Below, in pieces: positions 1 through 13,100 of a DNA stretch of 64,000 nt. A program made the position numbers and the translations under genes. The stretch's first letter is position 1. Every line of letters begins with the position of its first letter. The notes beneath the pieces are model-generated. The model was not told the DNA's origin, did not search any database, and saw only the letters and a list, made by a program, of their open reading frames with translations. Source of the stretch: Phytoseiulus persimilis (taxonomy: Eukaryota > Arthropoda > Arachnida > Mesostigmata > Phytoseiidae); assembly GCA_037576195.1 (NCBI GenBank), contig CM075101.1, positions 5,084,001-5,148,000 of the forward strand. Reading direction: 5' to 3'.

Positions 1-3000
1 CAACAAATGGAAACCAACCAACCGAGCAAGCAACCAACCCACCTAGCTCTGTTCAGTAAAGCTTCCCATCTACGGATTTTTCCTCAACAAGCCATCACAA
101 GCATCATTTCATTTATCGATTGATCTTTCGATTGTGATAATGGCTGCGATGGAATGTGTTAAACTTTTCGTCCTTGGAATCCGTTCCGAGAGCGTTCTCA
201 CATCCAAACTGAATCAAACATGACGTGAACCTAACAACGGAAACTCTAGTCTTCATTGTTTCCTTCGACTTTTTTCCTATTTGGCATCCACCCGCTGCAG
301 TCCATGTGTCTGCTAAAGCTGACCTCGCGCCATACGCATGAATGTGAATGTTTTTCCAATAACTCCAAGTCGATCATTGCGATCTTTTTCAAGAGGATAG
401 GGAGGACAGGGAGGGAAGCCGCGAGAACTCCATGTGACCATTAGCCATGGAGTCGTCCGATCAACTCATCGCCGACAGGTTGAACACGTAAGGGGTAAAC
501 AAGGAGGATTTCTAAGCCCACATCGGCAGGGGCTGGTCGATGGGGATGTGGGCAAGCAAGAACGGGAGGAACGCATCGCGTGTTCAGGCACTTAAGGTCT
601 CATTGGTTTTGGCGTTTCTTAGGAGATACTCACATCGGTTTCACTCAATAAATGTTTAGCAGGATACATGGATCGAGTGGTTTGTGAACGAATCTGAGGA
701 ATGAATGATGAAACATCTGGTGAACAACTGTAGAGCAATCATTGTGAGTGTTGTGTTTTTCCCAAAAAAAAAAAACAGAGCGGGAGAGCCGGGTAGTGCA
801 AAGACTAGTCTACACTCGTCGAGTTCTGGCAGTCTAAATTGCGTGTAGCACGCAGGGTGCGGACTCACCTGAATGTTCTGACGTTCATAACGACTATCAA
901 TTGAGACGGAGACGATCATAACTATTCGAGATAATTCGAAACTCTGTTCGGAAAGATGTGATACTAACGAAAACTACCGATAAGCTAAGAACACCACCTT
1001 CGACGGCCCGCACAGAGTCGAACCGCACCCTGCGTTGGACATCACAAGCGCTACAAAACATCATTGAAGGAGTATCCATGTAAACTTGTTTGCGAGTTAG
1101 GTAACTGAGGCGCCATTGTACTCTACATGAAGTGAAAGCAGTAGTCGACTAAGTGACACAAATCATGAAGACCTTGATGATGGAAAAAAGATAAAACAGC
1201 AAAGACCTTCAGAACCTCCGATGGCGGTCGAGATGAAGAACCAATTCATTGCCTGCGTGGCCAGCGAGTGAGAGCGAAGAGGTGATGTAGAACTGAAAAA
1301 GGAGAAGGACGACAGCTCCTATCTGTCAGCTCAGCGCCTTCGGGATCTGGATCCTTTTTGAGGCATCTCTTCTAGATAGATAGAACCACCCGTCGATGAA
1401 GTGATTGATCGATTGATTGATTGGTTGGTTGACTCCTTGAAAGATGGCTGACGACGATGCGCCAGACTCCTCGCTTCCAATTGTAAGCGTGCCGCATGCG
1501 TCGGATCTGAAAGATGTTCATGCCGATCGAGAGGAGTAGAAAAACTTGAAGCGGGGTCTCCCTTGGAGTGCGCACATACCCGCGTAACGACTGAGATGAT
1601 CAAATAAACCGTGGATTGTGAGTCGGATCAAGTGTGCTCCTTTGAAACCAGGATCTAGCTTATATTTCGACCATCGACTCAGGGGCGCGCGCGAGCATGA
1701 TCGGCCATTGTTAGAGCGGTCCTCCTTTCGGTTTGCGTTACCGTACGATCCTTTGAGGTCCGTTTTCTGGACTCGATCATGGAGGGTGGATCTTTCTCGT
1801 TTGGCTCATGCCTCGACCATTAGTTGAGCAGAGACAATTGTCGCATGGGGTGTTCGAGGAAGGAGAAACTCCGGAAAGCGAATCATCCCGTGGAAGAAGG
1901 CGCCCTCCGATTGGGATGTCCTCGCGGAACGCGATACATGTAGCGGCCATTGGACCATTGAATGAGTATGGTTTCTCATCAAATGGAGACCGTTGAGCGT
2001 TTCTCCTCAATGTGGAGGAGGAAGATATCAACCGAGGGGTTCGGTTCGAATCGCCTGAGATTATACCTCAAGTTTCGGAGAAGATTTCCATGCGACGGCT
2101 CGGAAGAGGCGACGGCGCGCTGTCGGCGACTTGTCTCGCAGAATCTGAGCGAAAAATTGGTTGTTCTCTCCATCGGCGGAAATCGGGCCATTCGAGAGCG
2201 AGTTCTGGAGGTTTTCCCACCTCTCCCTCCGAAAACAAGAATCTATTGTTCATCAATGACGCGTCAAGGTTTTCGGCGGTTGGAAAGAGTCAGCTTGTGC
2301 AGAGGCTTAATCATCGAGTGATCTTGAACAGAGGCTTTATCACCGGGCTCAAAAGCCAAACCCCGATCCGATTGAGCGTAGCATTGCGATGAAACCTCCT
2401 CCCTAGAGCCGAGAATGGTGCCTGCGTTACTAAACTCTTGAATATGCTTTGATGGTCCCAATAAACTCACCTCGTCCCACGGATTAACGTTCCTATGGGT
2501 TGCTGATCTTTTGGGGGACTGTTATGGACGCACTGGGCAGAGTTCCGTGGATTGGGAAGATCACCGATACATACAATCGGACCCCTATATACATATATAA
2601 ATGAATATATAGGATAGCGTAGATAGACAAACAATTATGTAACTAAATTATCTCAACGCATTTCGTGCCAATAAAAGGTGCATTGAACTCTGGATGAACC
2701 GCCCCATGTTTCTGTAAGAATCATCTCCAGCCAGAGAGTCGTGTTCGAGGCTATCTCCAGCTAAGAAGGAAAACGTTCCGAAACATGCGTTCCAAGACCT
2801 TGAGGGCGATTATTAGCTGCTGATGATAGCTCCTCAAGGAACGCGGTCTCGGTCGCATGAACTCGTTTTTCGACAGCGTTGTTGTTCGATCGTTCTTCGG
2901 CTCGAGACTCGGGAAAACACTTACCCATGTCGGGGCAAGGTGCAATCATTCCCGGGGCTTAAAGGAAATCGCGGGAGTCCTAATCATTCCCTATGGATAT

Positions 3001-4789
3001 CATACGGCGAGGATTCGATCTCTAGCTGACCGCACGTATGTTACAATCGATCAGCCGTCCTCGCAACGATCCGTTTGCTCCAGAGACGACACGGCTCTTG
3101 ATGAGATCTGATCACGTATTCATTCAAAGGCGCGTATAACTGAGGAAGGAGCTCGACACTCCCAACCGACGTCGGTTATCGCATCCCATCGCCCCTCGGT
3201 GTTCGAGTTCCCAAATACCCTCATGTTCCGCAGGCGGAAATCGGACGGGAAATCCAAGACTGCCAAAACCAACGGATGCTCAGACTCGATAGCAACGTGA
3301 GCTGGCAAAATTCGTGTCGCTAAGCTCCGACAGACTTTGACTCTGCGTGAAGTGTAACTTCACGTATGAAACTCTGTTCCGAACTTGGAGAACCATCGCT
3401 TCAGTTTGGTTATCGTGGACGGAGTAAGAGCGAAACGAGAACGTGACGCATCTCATGGCATCGAATTCTGCCGGGGAGTTCAGGAGTTTTATGAGTCCAT
3501 CATCGGTCTCTCGATGACCAGTGAAGCGATACATCCGGATAAGCACCAGATAACGTTACTTTCAGCGAGGAGTTCCGCAATAACTTGGCGCAGATCTCGG
3601 GATCCTTGCTCATTGGACCTATATGGTTTTCTGCCAATATCAGAGCACAGGAGGAAGAACGCACGACGCAAACATCTCTCTCACTGGGCGTAGCCCTTGC
3701 CTGAGATCATCGTCGTGTGCGCCTCGGCAGGACCTTGAGACGGCAGTTCCAGGGAAGCACAACGAGGTGGAGGCACCACTCAGGTTCAGTTGCAAGGGTT
3801 GGGAGCGTGCCTGGAGCGTGGCAAGGGCTAGGGTCGGAAATCTGATAAGACCGAGGCGAGATCTCCACAGCGTCGCTACCGGGGGCGTGCCCAGAACGTG
3901 CCCGGGTCAGCCCGCAGTGCAACCGGAGCTGATGAACACTCGACCAGACTTACCTTCTCACCGTACGGTCCGAGGGGAAATAACATGCTGATGGATTTTC
4001 GACATTGGATACGGTACGCGTTCGAGGGCAGTGTGCGGAAACTCTGTTATAACTGCGCTGCGCTTCCCGTAAAATATAGTCATTAATTCGCACGTTGGAT
4101 TCTGGAGCCTTATCGAATCGCAGACGTGATGGTCCAACGAAACGAATACCGCTGGCTGTGGCGCACTCCCCGGGGAAGGACAACATGATATCGGCGCTAA
4201 CCGACTCAGCTCGCCGTGCTCGAATGTCAGAACCGAAATGGGCAGGTTCTTTCGAAACGTCGTCGCTCGTGCAAACAAGACAAGTTTGACGCAATACAAG
4301 CAGACATCCTCACTAGAACAGACGACGTTTCGTTCCTGAACGTTGGGGCCAACTCCATGAGCCACTTCTGGGTTCGGCATTAGGCGACAAACAGTGATGC
4401 TCCTGTGAAAGCTCCTTATTGCACAACTAAGCGGAATAATTTATGCTCCTGGCTTGCTACCAGAAAAGGTTGTGCCTCCCAGTGGGACCTCTGAATGCCC
4501 GGCAAACCTGCGAATCACGCCCCCACTTTTTCCCAGCAACCCGTGGTGAAACGTTCTCTTTCCCCAGCCCGCACGAGGTGCGCCGGGTTCCCGTTAACCA
4601 TCCGTTCCGGTGAAATGAAACCTCGAGAGAAAGGTCCACGCACTTTCCCGCTGTTCCGGTTGGGCTTTTGAAAGGAATGATCCACGTCCCGTGTTTTCCT
4701 GTTGAAGAGCGCCGCTGTTCTCTAGGATGCAAACCGTGGCCGCTCCCTTCGACTGGCCGCAGCTGCCTCCCCCTCTCCATCCTTCCCCC

Positions 4790-4850
4790 TCTCTTGATCC
4801 CTCCCCTCTCTTTCTCTCTCACACACTCTCTCTATCTCTCTCTCGCAACG
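4790..4850. repeat. CT-rich low-complexity tract
   Basis: Imperfect CT/CCCT repeat with a short CACACA interruption. Confidence 0.85.
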
Positions 4851-5480
4851 GTTGGATGATTTCAGCTTTCGACGCAAAGTTCTCAGGCTGGCTTGGCCGT
4901 CTCCGTTTGGAGGTTGACTTGCATGAATCCAAGATGTGGTTGAGCCCGCTCCATGTTCTCCAGGTGTATGGGACACGATAGTCTCACGGGAATCTCCAAA
5001 CTGGAGCACACCGCCTCTCCCAAGTTTCAAGCACGTCACCTAGCGGTGTCCACCGGGAATCCGCAAGACCGCCCTTCGCGTTGCCAGGAAAACCACGGCC
5101 TACTCGATGGAAATCTGGGAAACAGCACGATTCCGCCCGTGAGGGCTCCGGGGACTGTTTCAACGACGATTGGAGCCCCCTTCGATTTTCGAGAAACCTG
5201 TTCGCTCACTTAGCGAGTTTTTGCAACTCACGCTCTCAAAATGAAAATAAAATATCGTGACCGAGTCGAAGAATTCTGTCGTCTCTCGACTCGTCTGCCT
5301 CGTTTCGGGAAATGTTAGGGGGCTCGCATCAGCTTGGGGCATCAGCTCTTCTATCATCGCCGTTGTTCAGGAGAAGATTCGTAAGGAATTTCATCGAAAC
5401 TACCTGGATTCCGCCCGAGAACATCGTCTGTTTCATAGGGCTGCATTTGAAGATTATCGTCATCGATCGCCCTCGCTTCA

Positions 5481-5503
5481 CCCCCCCCCCCCCCCCCCCC
5501 CCC
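5481..5503. repeat. Poly-C homopolymer, 23 nt
   Basis: An uninterrupted run of 23 cytosines. Confidence 0.95.
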
Positions 5504-6822
5504 ATTCGAAACGTATCGAGGCAATATGGAGCCCAAAGTTGGATGTGGAGTGCAGACGCTCAGAACGACATCCCCAACGATTGCAATGTTTTCCTGCGTT
5601 TAGAATCTTCCGAGGAATTCCGGGGACACTTCCCGCTCTTCACTTCCGGTCTTCGCTATCGACTAGCTCCGATTGTTCGTTAGTGATGCCTGCAGGGTCA
5701 CTCTCTGTAATATCGGCGACTGTGGGAGGAGAGATGTCGATGTGATCATCGAACCTTGATGAAAATTCCAGGAGCGTTCCGGGTGAAGCGGCATCTAACA
5801 TCAGAAAGGAAGTGTTCCAAGTCGGGACTCAAGACCCTAAGGTCATATTTGCAATTCAAGAGAGCTCGATGTCCAAGTGTACGGAGGGACACAACGATCG
5901 CCGCCTACCTGATCCAGAATCCCGAGACTGCGTGTGCTTGGACTGTATGAAATGATGAGAGTACCCATGAAAGAACTTCATCTTGATGAGATCAGACGCT
6001 ACTTCTTTACCCTCGAACCTGGAGAGATAAGGGGAACGTGGAGGCTGACGGCACCTAGCTTGCCATCCTCTAAGGTTTGCCATCGAATTTTTCGGAAGTC
6101 GGACGACATTCCGGTCTGTTTCCATGCATTTTTGACCAGTGAAACGCTGTCAACTAGAGTTGAGCCGTGTATTACGCTCTTCCATGGGTTTGTCTCTCCA
6201 TTCCGAAACGGCACCGCCATGCCTTCACGGCACTCATGTCAGGTTACTGGCTACAGCGGAGTTAGCGCAGTAGACATCAATTCGGAAAGGAAGTTCAATC
6301 CAACCGAAGATCTTGGAGTCAGGATCAATAGTGCAAACATTTTGAAACGAGCAAGCTCTGCTGAGCAAAAAAAAAAGAGTCCCAGAGAACTGGGAGAAAG
6401 GAGTAAATCTGATCCGCGAAAGCGCCCGACATGGAAAGCAGAGAGAGAGTCAATGTAAATATACGAGTCGCTCCAATCTGGATGGATGAAGACACATATC
6501 CGACACCCTCACGAATCGGCTGCGCTCTACTCACCGTAAGCCGTTCACGTCTCCCATGTTCTCCGTTGGAGACAAAAAATAACGAACGATACGCACCCCG
6601 GATCCCGAGCCAGGCTCCCCAGAGGAAAACAGGCGAATATATGGTACTCGCTGCATCATCTCTAAATTCCGAGCGAGTTTGATGTGTATAAAGCGAAGCA
6701 TTCACCGGGAAGCGGCCCCGCGAATTGTATTCCATCATGGACACAACATCTTCATCGATCAGAACTGGAGCCTCGAATCAACCGAGACGGATCAAGCGGA
6801 AGATTCTGAGAGAACAAGAATG

Positions 6823-6828
6823 TTTATT
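6823..6828 (-). promoter_or_regulatory. Poly(A) signal AATAAA (minus strand)
   Basis: The plus strand reads TTTATT. It is placed 170 nt downstream of the candidate stop at 6996, in an AT-rich patch, as expected for the 3' end of a minus-strand transcript. Confidence 0.4.
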
Positions 6829-6995
6829 TTCCATTACTTTACAACATGTATATATCAATTGGTTAGACATTCAGCTTATGTACACACGATAAATAGTTGG
6901 ATAGACAGTTAGTTAGTGAATCAGTCGGTCCGTCGGATGGGGAGACAGATAGCTATGCTGGTTGATTGATAGACAGTTATGTGTTTGAATTATAT

Positions 6996-7143
6996 TTAGA
7001 GGAAATACAGTCGCTCATTCACAGACCGCAGATAGCTCGGGTAGAGGGCCTGGGCGTTGAGACGCCTCGTTTGCAGTTGAATGAAGTCCAGCAGCTGCTG
7101 AATCAACGGCATGTGATGAACCGTGTGCACTGTGCTTGGTCGA
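6996..7143 (-). CDS. Candidate 3'-terminal exon of an unidentified gene
   Basis: The open frame ends in TAA at 6996-6998 and is preceded by the acceptor GGTTCCCCGCAG with a good branch-like CTGATTAAC about 20 nt upstream. It encodes HMPLIQQLLDFIQLQTRRLN, then ends SVNERLYFL. Codons are biased to C or G in the third position, unlike the surrounding DNA. An AATAAA lies about 170 nt past the stop. I could not find convincing upstream exons between 7.2 and 9.7 kb. It might be a distal exon of the Q-rich gene, but the phase does not join directly to exon 12. Confidence 0.35.
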
Positions 7144-9742
7144 CTGCGGGGAACCCTCGTCGTAGTTAATCAGTGAGCTTTTCTTCCGCTTTGTATGTTG
7201 GCCTCCGTTTGTGCGTTGCCCTTGCAAAGCTATCTGCGTGGGGTCCGTTGCCTCCGGCGACCATAAATGATGACGTCTGTTGCCATCCGTAGCTCGTGTA
7301 TTTCATCTCGAACTCTTGAGAACACGGAGCTCGTCCCGCTCCTTACTATTACTTAATTCAATAGTTTTCGAGAGGCTCTCGCTTGTATCCGTCTCCAAAA
7401 ACGTACTACATGGCTCCGATGCTCCATGTCGTCGGAACAAAAGTGCGCCTTCCGCAACGGTGCATTGACATCACGACGTCGGGCCAACAGCACCGCTGCA
7501 TGAAACGCATCGGAATCAACTTTTCAGTATCACGCCTATGAGAGATTCTAGCCTCGTCGTTAGCCTCAGAGCCATTGTTCTCCGTATCCAACCGTCGGAG
7601 AACCCAAGATGATGATCAAACCAAAATTGACACAAAATCGCTGGAGTGAATATTGAGTTTGAACGATAGCCGATAGTCGATGAACGACATCGCTCTTTGG
7701 GAGGCATCCTCTTTGAAGTTATCCTCTGGAGCGCCTATCGCTCATCAACGGAATCGATCATGGCATTTCCGGAACCTTTCATCCGACCTCCGTGTCATGG
7801 AAATTTGGACAAGCCTCGGAGCGGTCCGCTTGGTTCGAATACTGAGAAGGGTTCGAGCTGCGTCCATTGAGAATCCGCCGGGTTTTATCCGCAGCATGAA
7901 GAGCTCGGACAGCACCCTTCGATGAGAATAGAGTAGCTGAAACGTCTCACGCCAACCAACCCACAGGTTTCATATCACATCCCCCAAACGACTGTGAAGG
8001 TTTTCAAAGCTATATCTTCCACTCAGCCCATGAATAGAACGTCCACTCTCCAACTCAAATGATGATGCCGTTTGTGAAGTGAGTTCCGACTAGAAATACT
8101 GAAGTTCGTCATCTTGGGTCCTCGCAGTCGTTGTCGAAAACATACTGTCGCTTTCTATTTTTGTTGTATAAATCTATATTCATGATAACTTTGCTCCATT
8201 CTGGGAAAGCACAAACTCAATTTTTCGCCTATTCAAATTCTATTCCTACAGAGAACAAATCCGCGAAACAAGTGACTTTCAAGAAAACTTTCCGCCAACT
8301 CAAAAGTCACAAGTGTTACGGGTGAACATCAACGACGATCAGATCGTCAAACTGGATGATGATAATAATAATCATATCGCGTGTCACACCTTCGAGGTGA
8401 CAGCCTTGCTTCCATAACTGATGTAACCGCCAACTACTGAATCGGAGGATTCATCCGAGACTAACCTGATCAATCGGGAGCAAACTTAATAGTTTATGTA
8501 CCTCATGGTGTTGCTGAATGAGGTTCTGCCGTTGGATCGAGATCTGCGAACATGCTTTGGTAGACTTCTAGAGCTCTGCGATGGATCCGTCTCAGGTCCT
8601 CGCTCGATCTGACGGTTCTGTGATTCGATCCCTATGTACACACGTCACGCAAACAACGTCCTTAGATTATCAGAAGTTCCCGATCCCGCCAAGAAGGAAC
8701 GGTTACCAAGGATTTTTGGTAGCGAATTAATGCTTCCACTTGGATGTGTTTCTCGCTTCTTGTTCGTCTGCTTCAACAGCTATTTCAGTCTCACTCGATC
8801 ACGGAGAGCTAGATGTGTATTGTTATTACTGAGAGTTCAATTTCACATGAACGCATGCCCCCCGTCTCATAGAGATCGGGTCCGATTCTGTAGAAGGGTC
8901 AACTTACGGCTCCGAGGCAGCTCATTCGTTCCAGGGTCACCGATAAGTTCGCCGAACAGGCAATGCGTCAAAGTTGACGCTAGTAATCTTTTAGCCATGA
9001 TTCCTTTTCTAGATATGCGATCCTAAGCCAGCAGTAGCTTTCAATACTGGAGCACAGCACGACAGAGTTGGTTTCGTAGGCGCTCCTGTGGACCCACGGC
9101 AGGAAAATCTCGAATTCTCGATCAGAGCAACGGCCCTCAATGTCACAATATTTCTAGATTTCCGCAGGTCCACTGATCAGCCAGCTGCAGACGACCTGCA
9201 TCAACTCATCTCGTTCCAATAGGAACTGCGCCCGGGTTTTAAGACTTCAACTTCGGAATCAATTGATATTCCAATGCCTATCCACGGAAGAGTCTGAATG
9301 TCGCAGTTAGTTGAAGTTTATCTCCGCCTTGGACGCCGGTAGCACCGACAACCTGCTTGTCTGCGAGCTTCTCGAATCGTTCTTCCGCTTCTATTTTCTT
9401 TCAACTCGGTCTGCAGGTTCAGACAGCTCCAAGTTTTCCGAGTAAGGTATTTGATGATTCCTATGGCTTTTTTCTCACCACTAGATGCATTTCTTCCGGT
9501 TCATTATAACATTTTGTTTGTCGTCTTCTGGCAAATTGAGCACTCCGAATGGTCACCGTCAGACTATCCAGTTCCTCCCGAGAGCGCTCTCGATTCCTGG
9601 ATCAGTCGAAATATATCCTGTGGCCAACAATGCACAACCCCTTGAAGTCAAGTAGATATCCCATCTCTGAAACATCGGAGTAAGGACATCATTTCCCGGA
9701 TCTATTGAGTCGTTGACCAGAAATCAAGAATTTTTAATTCAC
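7144..9742. other. Gap between candidate terminal exon and Q-rich gene
   Basis: This may be 3' untranslated region of the Q-rich gene or introns of the gene ending at 6996. Several minus-strand frames look protein-like (for example about 7360-7530) but lack good splice sites, so none is called. Confidence 0.4.
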
Positions 9743-10160
9743 CTAGCAAACTTGCTGCTGCGCATGCTGGGGTTGCTGTTTCGCAGCAGTCTGCTGCTGG
9801 GAGGGCTGTTGTTTTGGCTGCGCCTGCTGCGGTTGTTGATGCTGTGAATTCGGCGTCGGGGGTTGCTGTTGTTTGCTCGGATCCTGCATTTGGCACTTTG
9901 ACGAGTCCATCGGCGCACCTGGACTCTCTTCTTGCAATCGAGGTAGCACCATGAGTTTCAGTTGCTGGTGGCTGCCCATCGCGTGCATTTGCTGCAGTTG
10001 GATGTGTTCACCACTTTGCCACATTTGGCTGGGATCTCCTCCGGTCAATTGAGCGAGGGAGACTCCGGCTGGAAGCGTCATATATCCTGGAATTAGATGA
10101 AAATCCATTGGTTTGCGGTAAATGCGATACTCGTTTCGCGGGCAGCCTGAAACTCCTGTG
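9743..10160 (-). CDS. Q-rich gene exon 12 with stop
   Basis: The acceptor CCAACATTCAG is chosen because it keeps phase with exon 11; a second good acceptor, CATCTAATTCCAG before 10108, is also in this frame. It encodes NEYRIYRKPMDFHLIPGYMT, LPAGVSLAQLTGG and a Gln/Pro-rich tail ending QQQVC and TAG. No AATAAA was found within about 2 kb downstream. Confidence 0.65.
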
Positions 10161-13100
10161 CTGAATGTTGGAGGTGATCATCGTCGACTGTTTCTGCCCC
10201 TCCCAGTGACAAGGGAGAGGGGCGTCACCACTCCGACGACACCTGCATCTTAGACATTTGTGATTTCCACAGCGATGACAAATGAACGTGCATTCGTATT
10301 CACAAACTTGATAAGATACAAGGAGGCAGGACCTATGAAAGGATCCTCCCGAATCGGAGCGAATCCTTCTCATAACATGCCGAGGGCCAATGTTTGATAC
10401 CAGATTCTGGCCGAATCAATCAAGTGATTCTTGCCTTGCGGTGGTTGGTTCTGATAAATTTGTTGCTGTTGCTGCTGCTGATGGGTCTGCTTGCTCTGGG
10501 GAGCGGTCTGGGAGGCGGCAGACTGTGGCAGCTGCGGTAACGCTGGAGGTTGAGGCGGCGGTACCGCAACAGGACCTTTACCGATGGGGTGACAGTGGAG
10601 ACCTTTGGCTGGTCCCAGTTTGACGGTCATGTTGTTGAGATCAGTTTGCGAAGCGAACCGTTGCCGGATCCCTTTCACAGAAGGTCTCCTAGCGAAACCG
10701 AAAGTCGGGTCCTCCTCTTCAGTAACGCTGTACCGCTTCCTGATCCGTTCAGACCTAAGTTAGAAAGTTTCCACATCTGAAGTTCGTTAAGGACATCGCG
10801 ATCGAGCTATACAGCTCCATTGAAAATATCGGAGAGACGCGAAAACGGGAGAAATGCTAACCGGTCCAGTTCTTGCTGGTTCTGATACTTCTCGAATTCT
10901 TCGTATTCGCATTTCGCGTCTGCCCTGTGTTGCTGCTGTAACGCTTGAGCTTGTTGGATTGCCTGCAGAGAGTAAGGAACCCGTGACCGAGGTTTGGACG
11001 TCGGAGCGGCACGAGTCTTCTCACTGATCTACCACGATGGTATCCGCTCGCACGGTACCGCACCAGCGACGGAATGTACCATTCCTAAGATGAGGAGCGC
11101 CCTCGGGCGAGAGCATTGATGCTTACCTGCTGCTGCGCAGCGTGGATTACCGCCTGCTGCTGCTGCATCTGCATCTGTTGCAAGGCGATTTGGTTTTGGA
11201 TTTGTTGAACAGCAGCCTGCACCACCGGCGGAGGCGATGTGGCCGCCTGTATAGTGTGTTGTGTCTGAGCGAGCAAATGTGCGTTTGCAGCTTGCAGATG
11301 CTGTCCTTGATGGGTTTGATTTGCTGCTGGGGGCGTCGGCGAGGAAGACGGTTGAGGTGATGAATGTCCCGCGGGCAGCTGCACCGTCAATTGTGACGTC
11401 ATGGAGTGATACTGCATGTTGGCTGGAATTGGGAGTCGAAAAAATCTAACCAAACACGCGAAGAGCATCGTTGCCGGTGAATTCGCAATCCCCCCGTCCC
11501 TCGAAGACTGGGTCCTATTCACTGTACCTGGTAAAGTGGCGTACTGATGCTGCAAAGTGATCTGAATCTGTTGCATCTGCTGCAACTGATGAGTCGGGAT
11601 GGGCCGCCTCAAGTCTCCGGGGTATGCCTCGCCCGGGATCCGTCGCAGCATACGATAGTCTCTGGGCACGATGGGAATCATCTGACCGCCGCCTCCGCCT
11701 ATCGGCCTCCCGTTCTCGTAGTAAATTGGACGACCGGGAATGCCGTTCCGTTGCTGTTGCAGCTGTTGTAGTTGCTGTTGCTGGAGTTGCTGCTGTTGTA
11801 AATGTTGTTGTTGTTGCTGCTGCTGCTGTTGTGAATGTTGTTGTTGCTGCTGCTGCGGCTGTTGTTGCTGCTGCTGTAAATGTTGCTGCTGTTGCTGTAA
11901 ATGTTGCTGCTGTTGCTGTAAATGTTGCTGCTGTTGCTGCAAATGTTGCTGCTGCTGTAGTTGTTGTTGCTGCTGGAGCTGTTGTTGTTGATGTTGCTGC
12001 TGCTGCTGTTGAGGGGGCTGCTGAGTTTGTTGTTGAATTTGTTGAGTATGTAGGGGAAGATTCATGTAAATCTGTTGGCTTGTGGGAGTCGGAGATGACT
12101 GTGGTGCCAGGTTCTGGGGCGTCGGGGGTATCGGAATCGTTCTAATATAGTTCTTGGCTGTGTTGATCTGGAACATTTATTAGACGCGAAAAATTAGACA
12201 CTGAGCTCGAATGATCTGATTTGCCCTAGAGATGTTCTGAATAACGATAGATTCACTCACCGGCTTCTGAGCTGCAGCGATTTGAGCATTGCTTATTCCA
12301 CTATCGTCCGTCGAAAGCCAACGCATCTTTTCATTGAGCGCGTCAGAGCTCTGACCCGGGCTAGGGTTAGCGGCCCCAGACTGATTGACAGCGGGCGACT
12401 CCTGCTCTGGGACGCTGTTTGAATGGAGGATAGTCCTGCGAGCGTTGGTCACGTGATTCTTGCGTACCGAATTACCTGAGCTGACCGACCATGTGTCATC
12501 ATCATCCTCCTCGACGTAGCTGGAACGGTACGATAGGGGATTCGCTCAGGTTCCCGAAGCTAGTACGCGACTTCCGCTGAAGACTTTTGTGAACACGGGT
12601 CAACGCACGCGAAACACGAGTGCTCAACTCCTTCTGAACATGCCCATCTTCAAGATGACCACTTAATCACTCACCCATCATCTAGTTGCTCTTGCGGCGG
12701 CTGGGCCGGCGGCTGCGGTTGACTCACAGATTGTGACAGCCTGTGCTGCTGGAGTTGTTGTTGCAGCTGCTGTTGATGCTGCGCCTGCAACTGCTGAAGC
12801 TGCTGCTGTTGCAGATGCTGCTGATGTTGTTGCTGTAACTTCTGGTGATGCTGTCTCAACAGTTGCTGCTGTCGTTGTTGAAGCAGCTGCTGCTGCTGAT
12901 GCGCATGTAGCTGCTGTTGATGTTGCTGTTGCAGTTTCAGTTGCTGCTCATAGAGCGTGGCGGAATTCTCACTAGCCTCGGAGCTCGAAGTCGGTAGGCC
13001 TGAGTCCGTGTTGCCGGTGGCTGGGCCCTCGCTTGAGGAAGAGCTAACAGAATCCCGATCCGAATCTGTTACCTTGTTCACTGCAACTTCTTGATCTGTG

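Larger units (their letters stand above)
1..6810. other. No gene supported; simple repeats only
   Basis: The stretch contains an (AACC)-like start, a plus-strand AATAAA near 2670 in an AT-rich patch (2580-2680), a CT-rich tract at about 4795-4850 and a 23-nt poly-C at 5481-5503. Open frames on both strands are short, overlap each other and carry no recognisable domain. Confidence 0.5.

Noticed and set aside
7360-7530. Minus-strand peptide-like frame upstream of the candidate terminal exon
   Set aside because: Reads like protein but has no good acceptor or donor, and two other frames over the same bases look equally plausible.
10423-10432. GC-type donor CAAG|GCAAGA in exon 10 of the Gln-rich gene
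   Set aside because: It could join to exon 12 directly, but TG|GTATCA joins in phase through the cysteine exon and uses a GT donor; kept only as an alternative.
11624-12145. Long plus-strand frame rich in Val, Ala and Cys
   Set aside because: It is the antisense of the CAG/CAA repeat in exon 7 of the Gln-rich gene.
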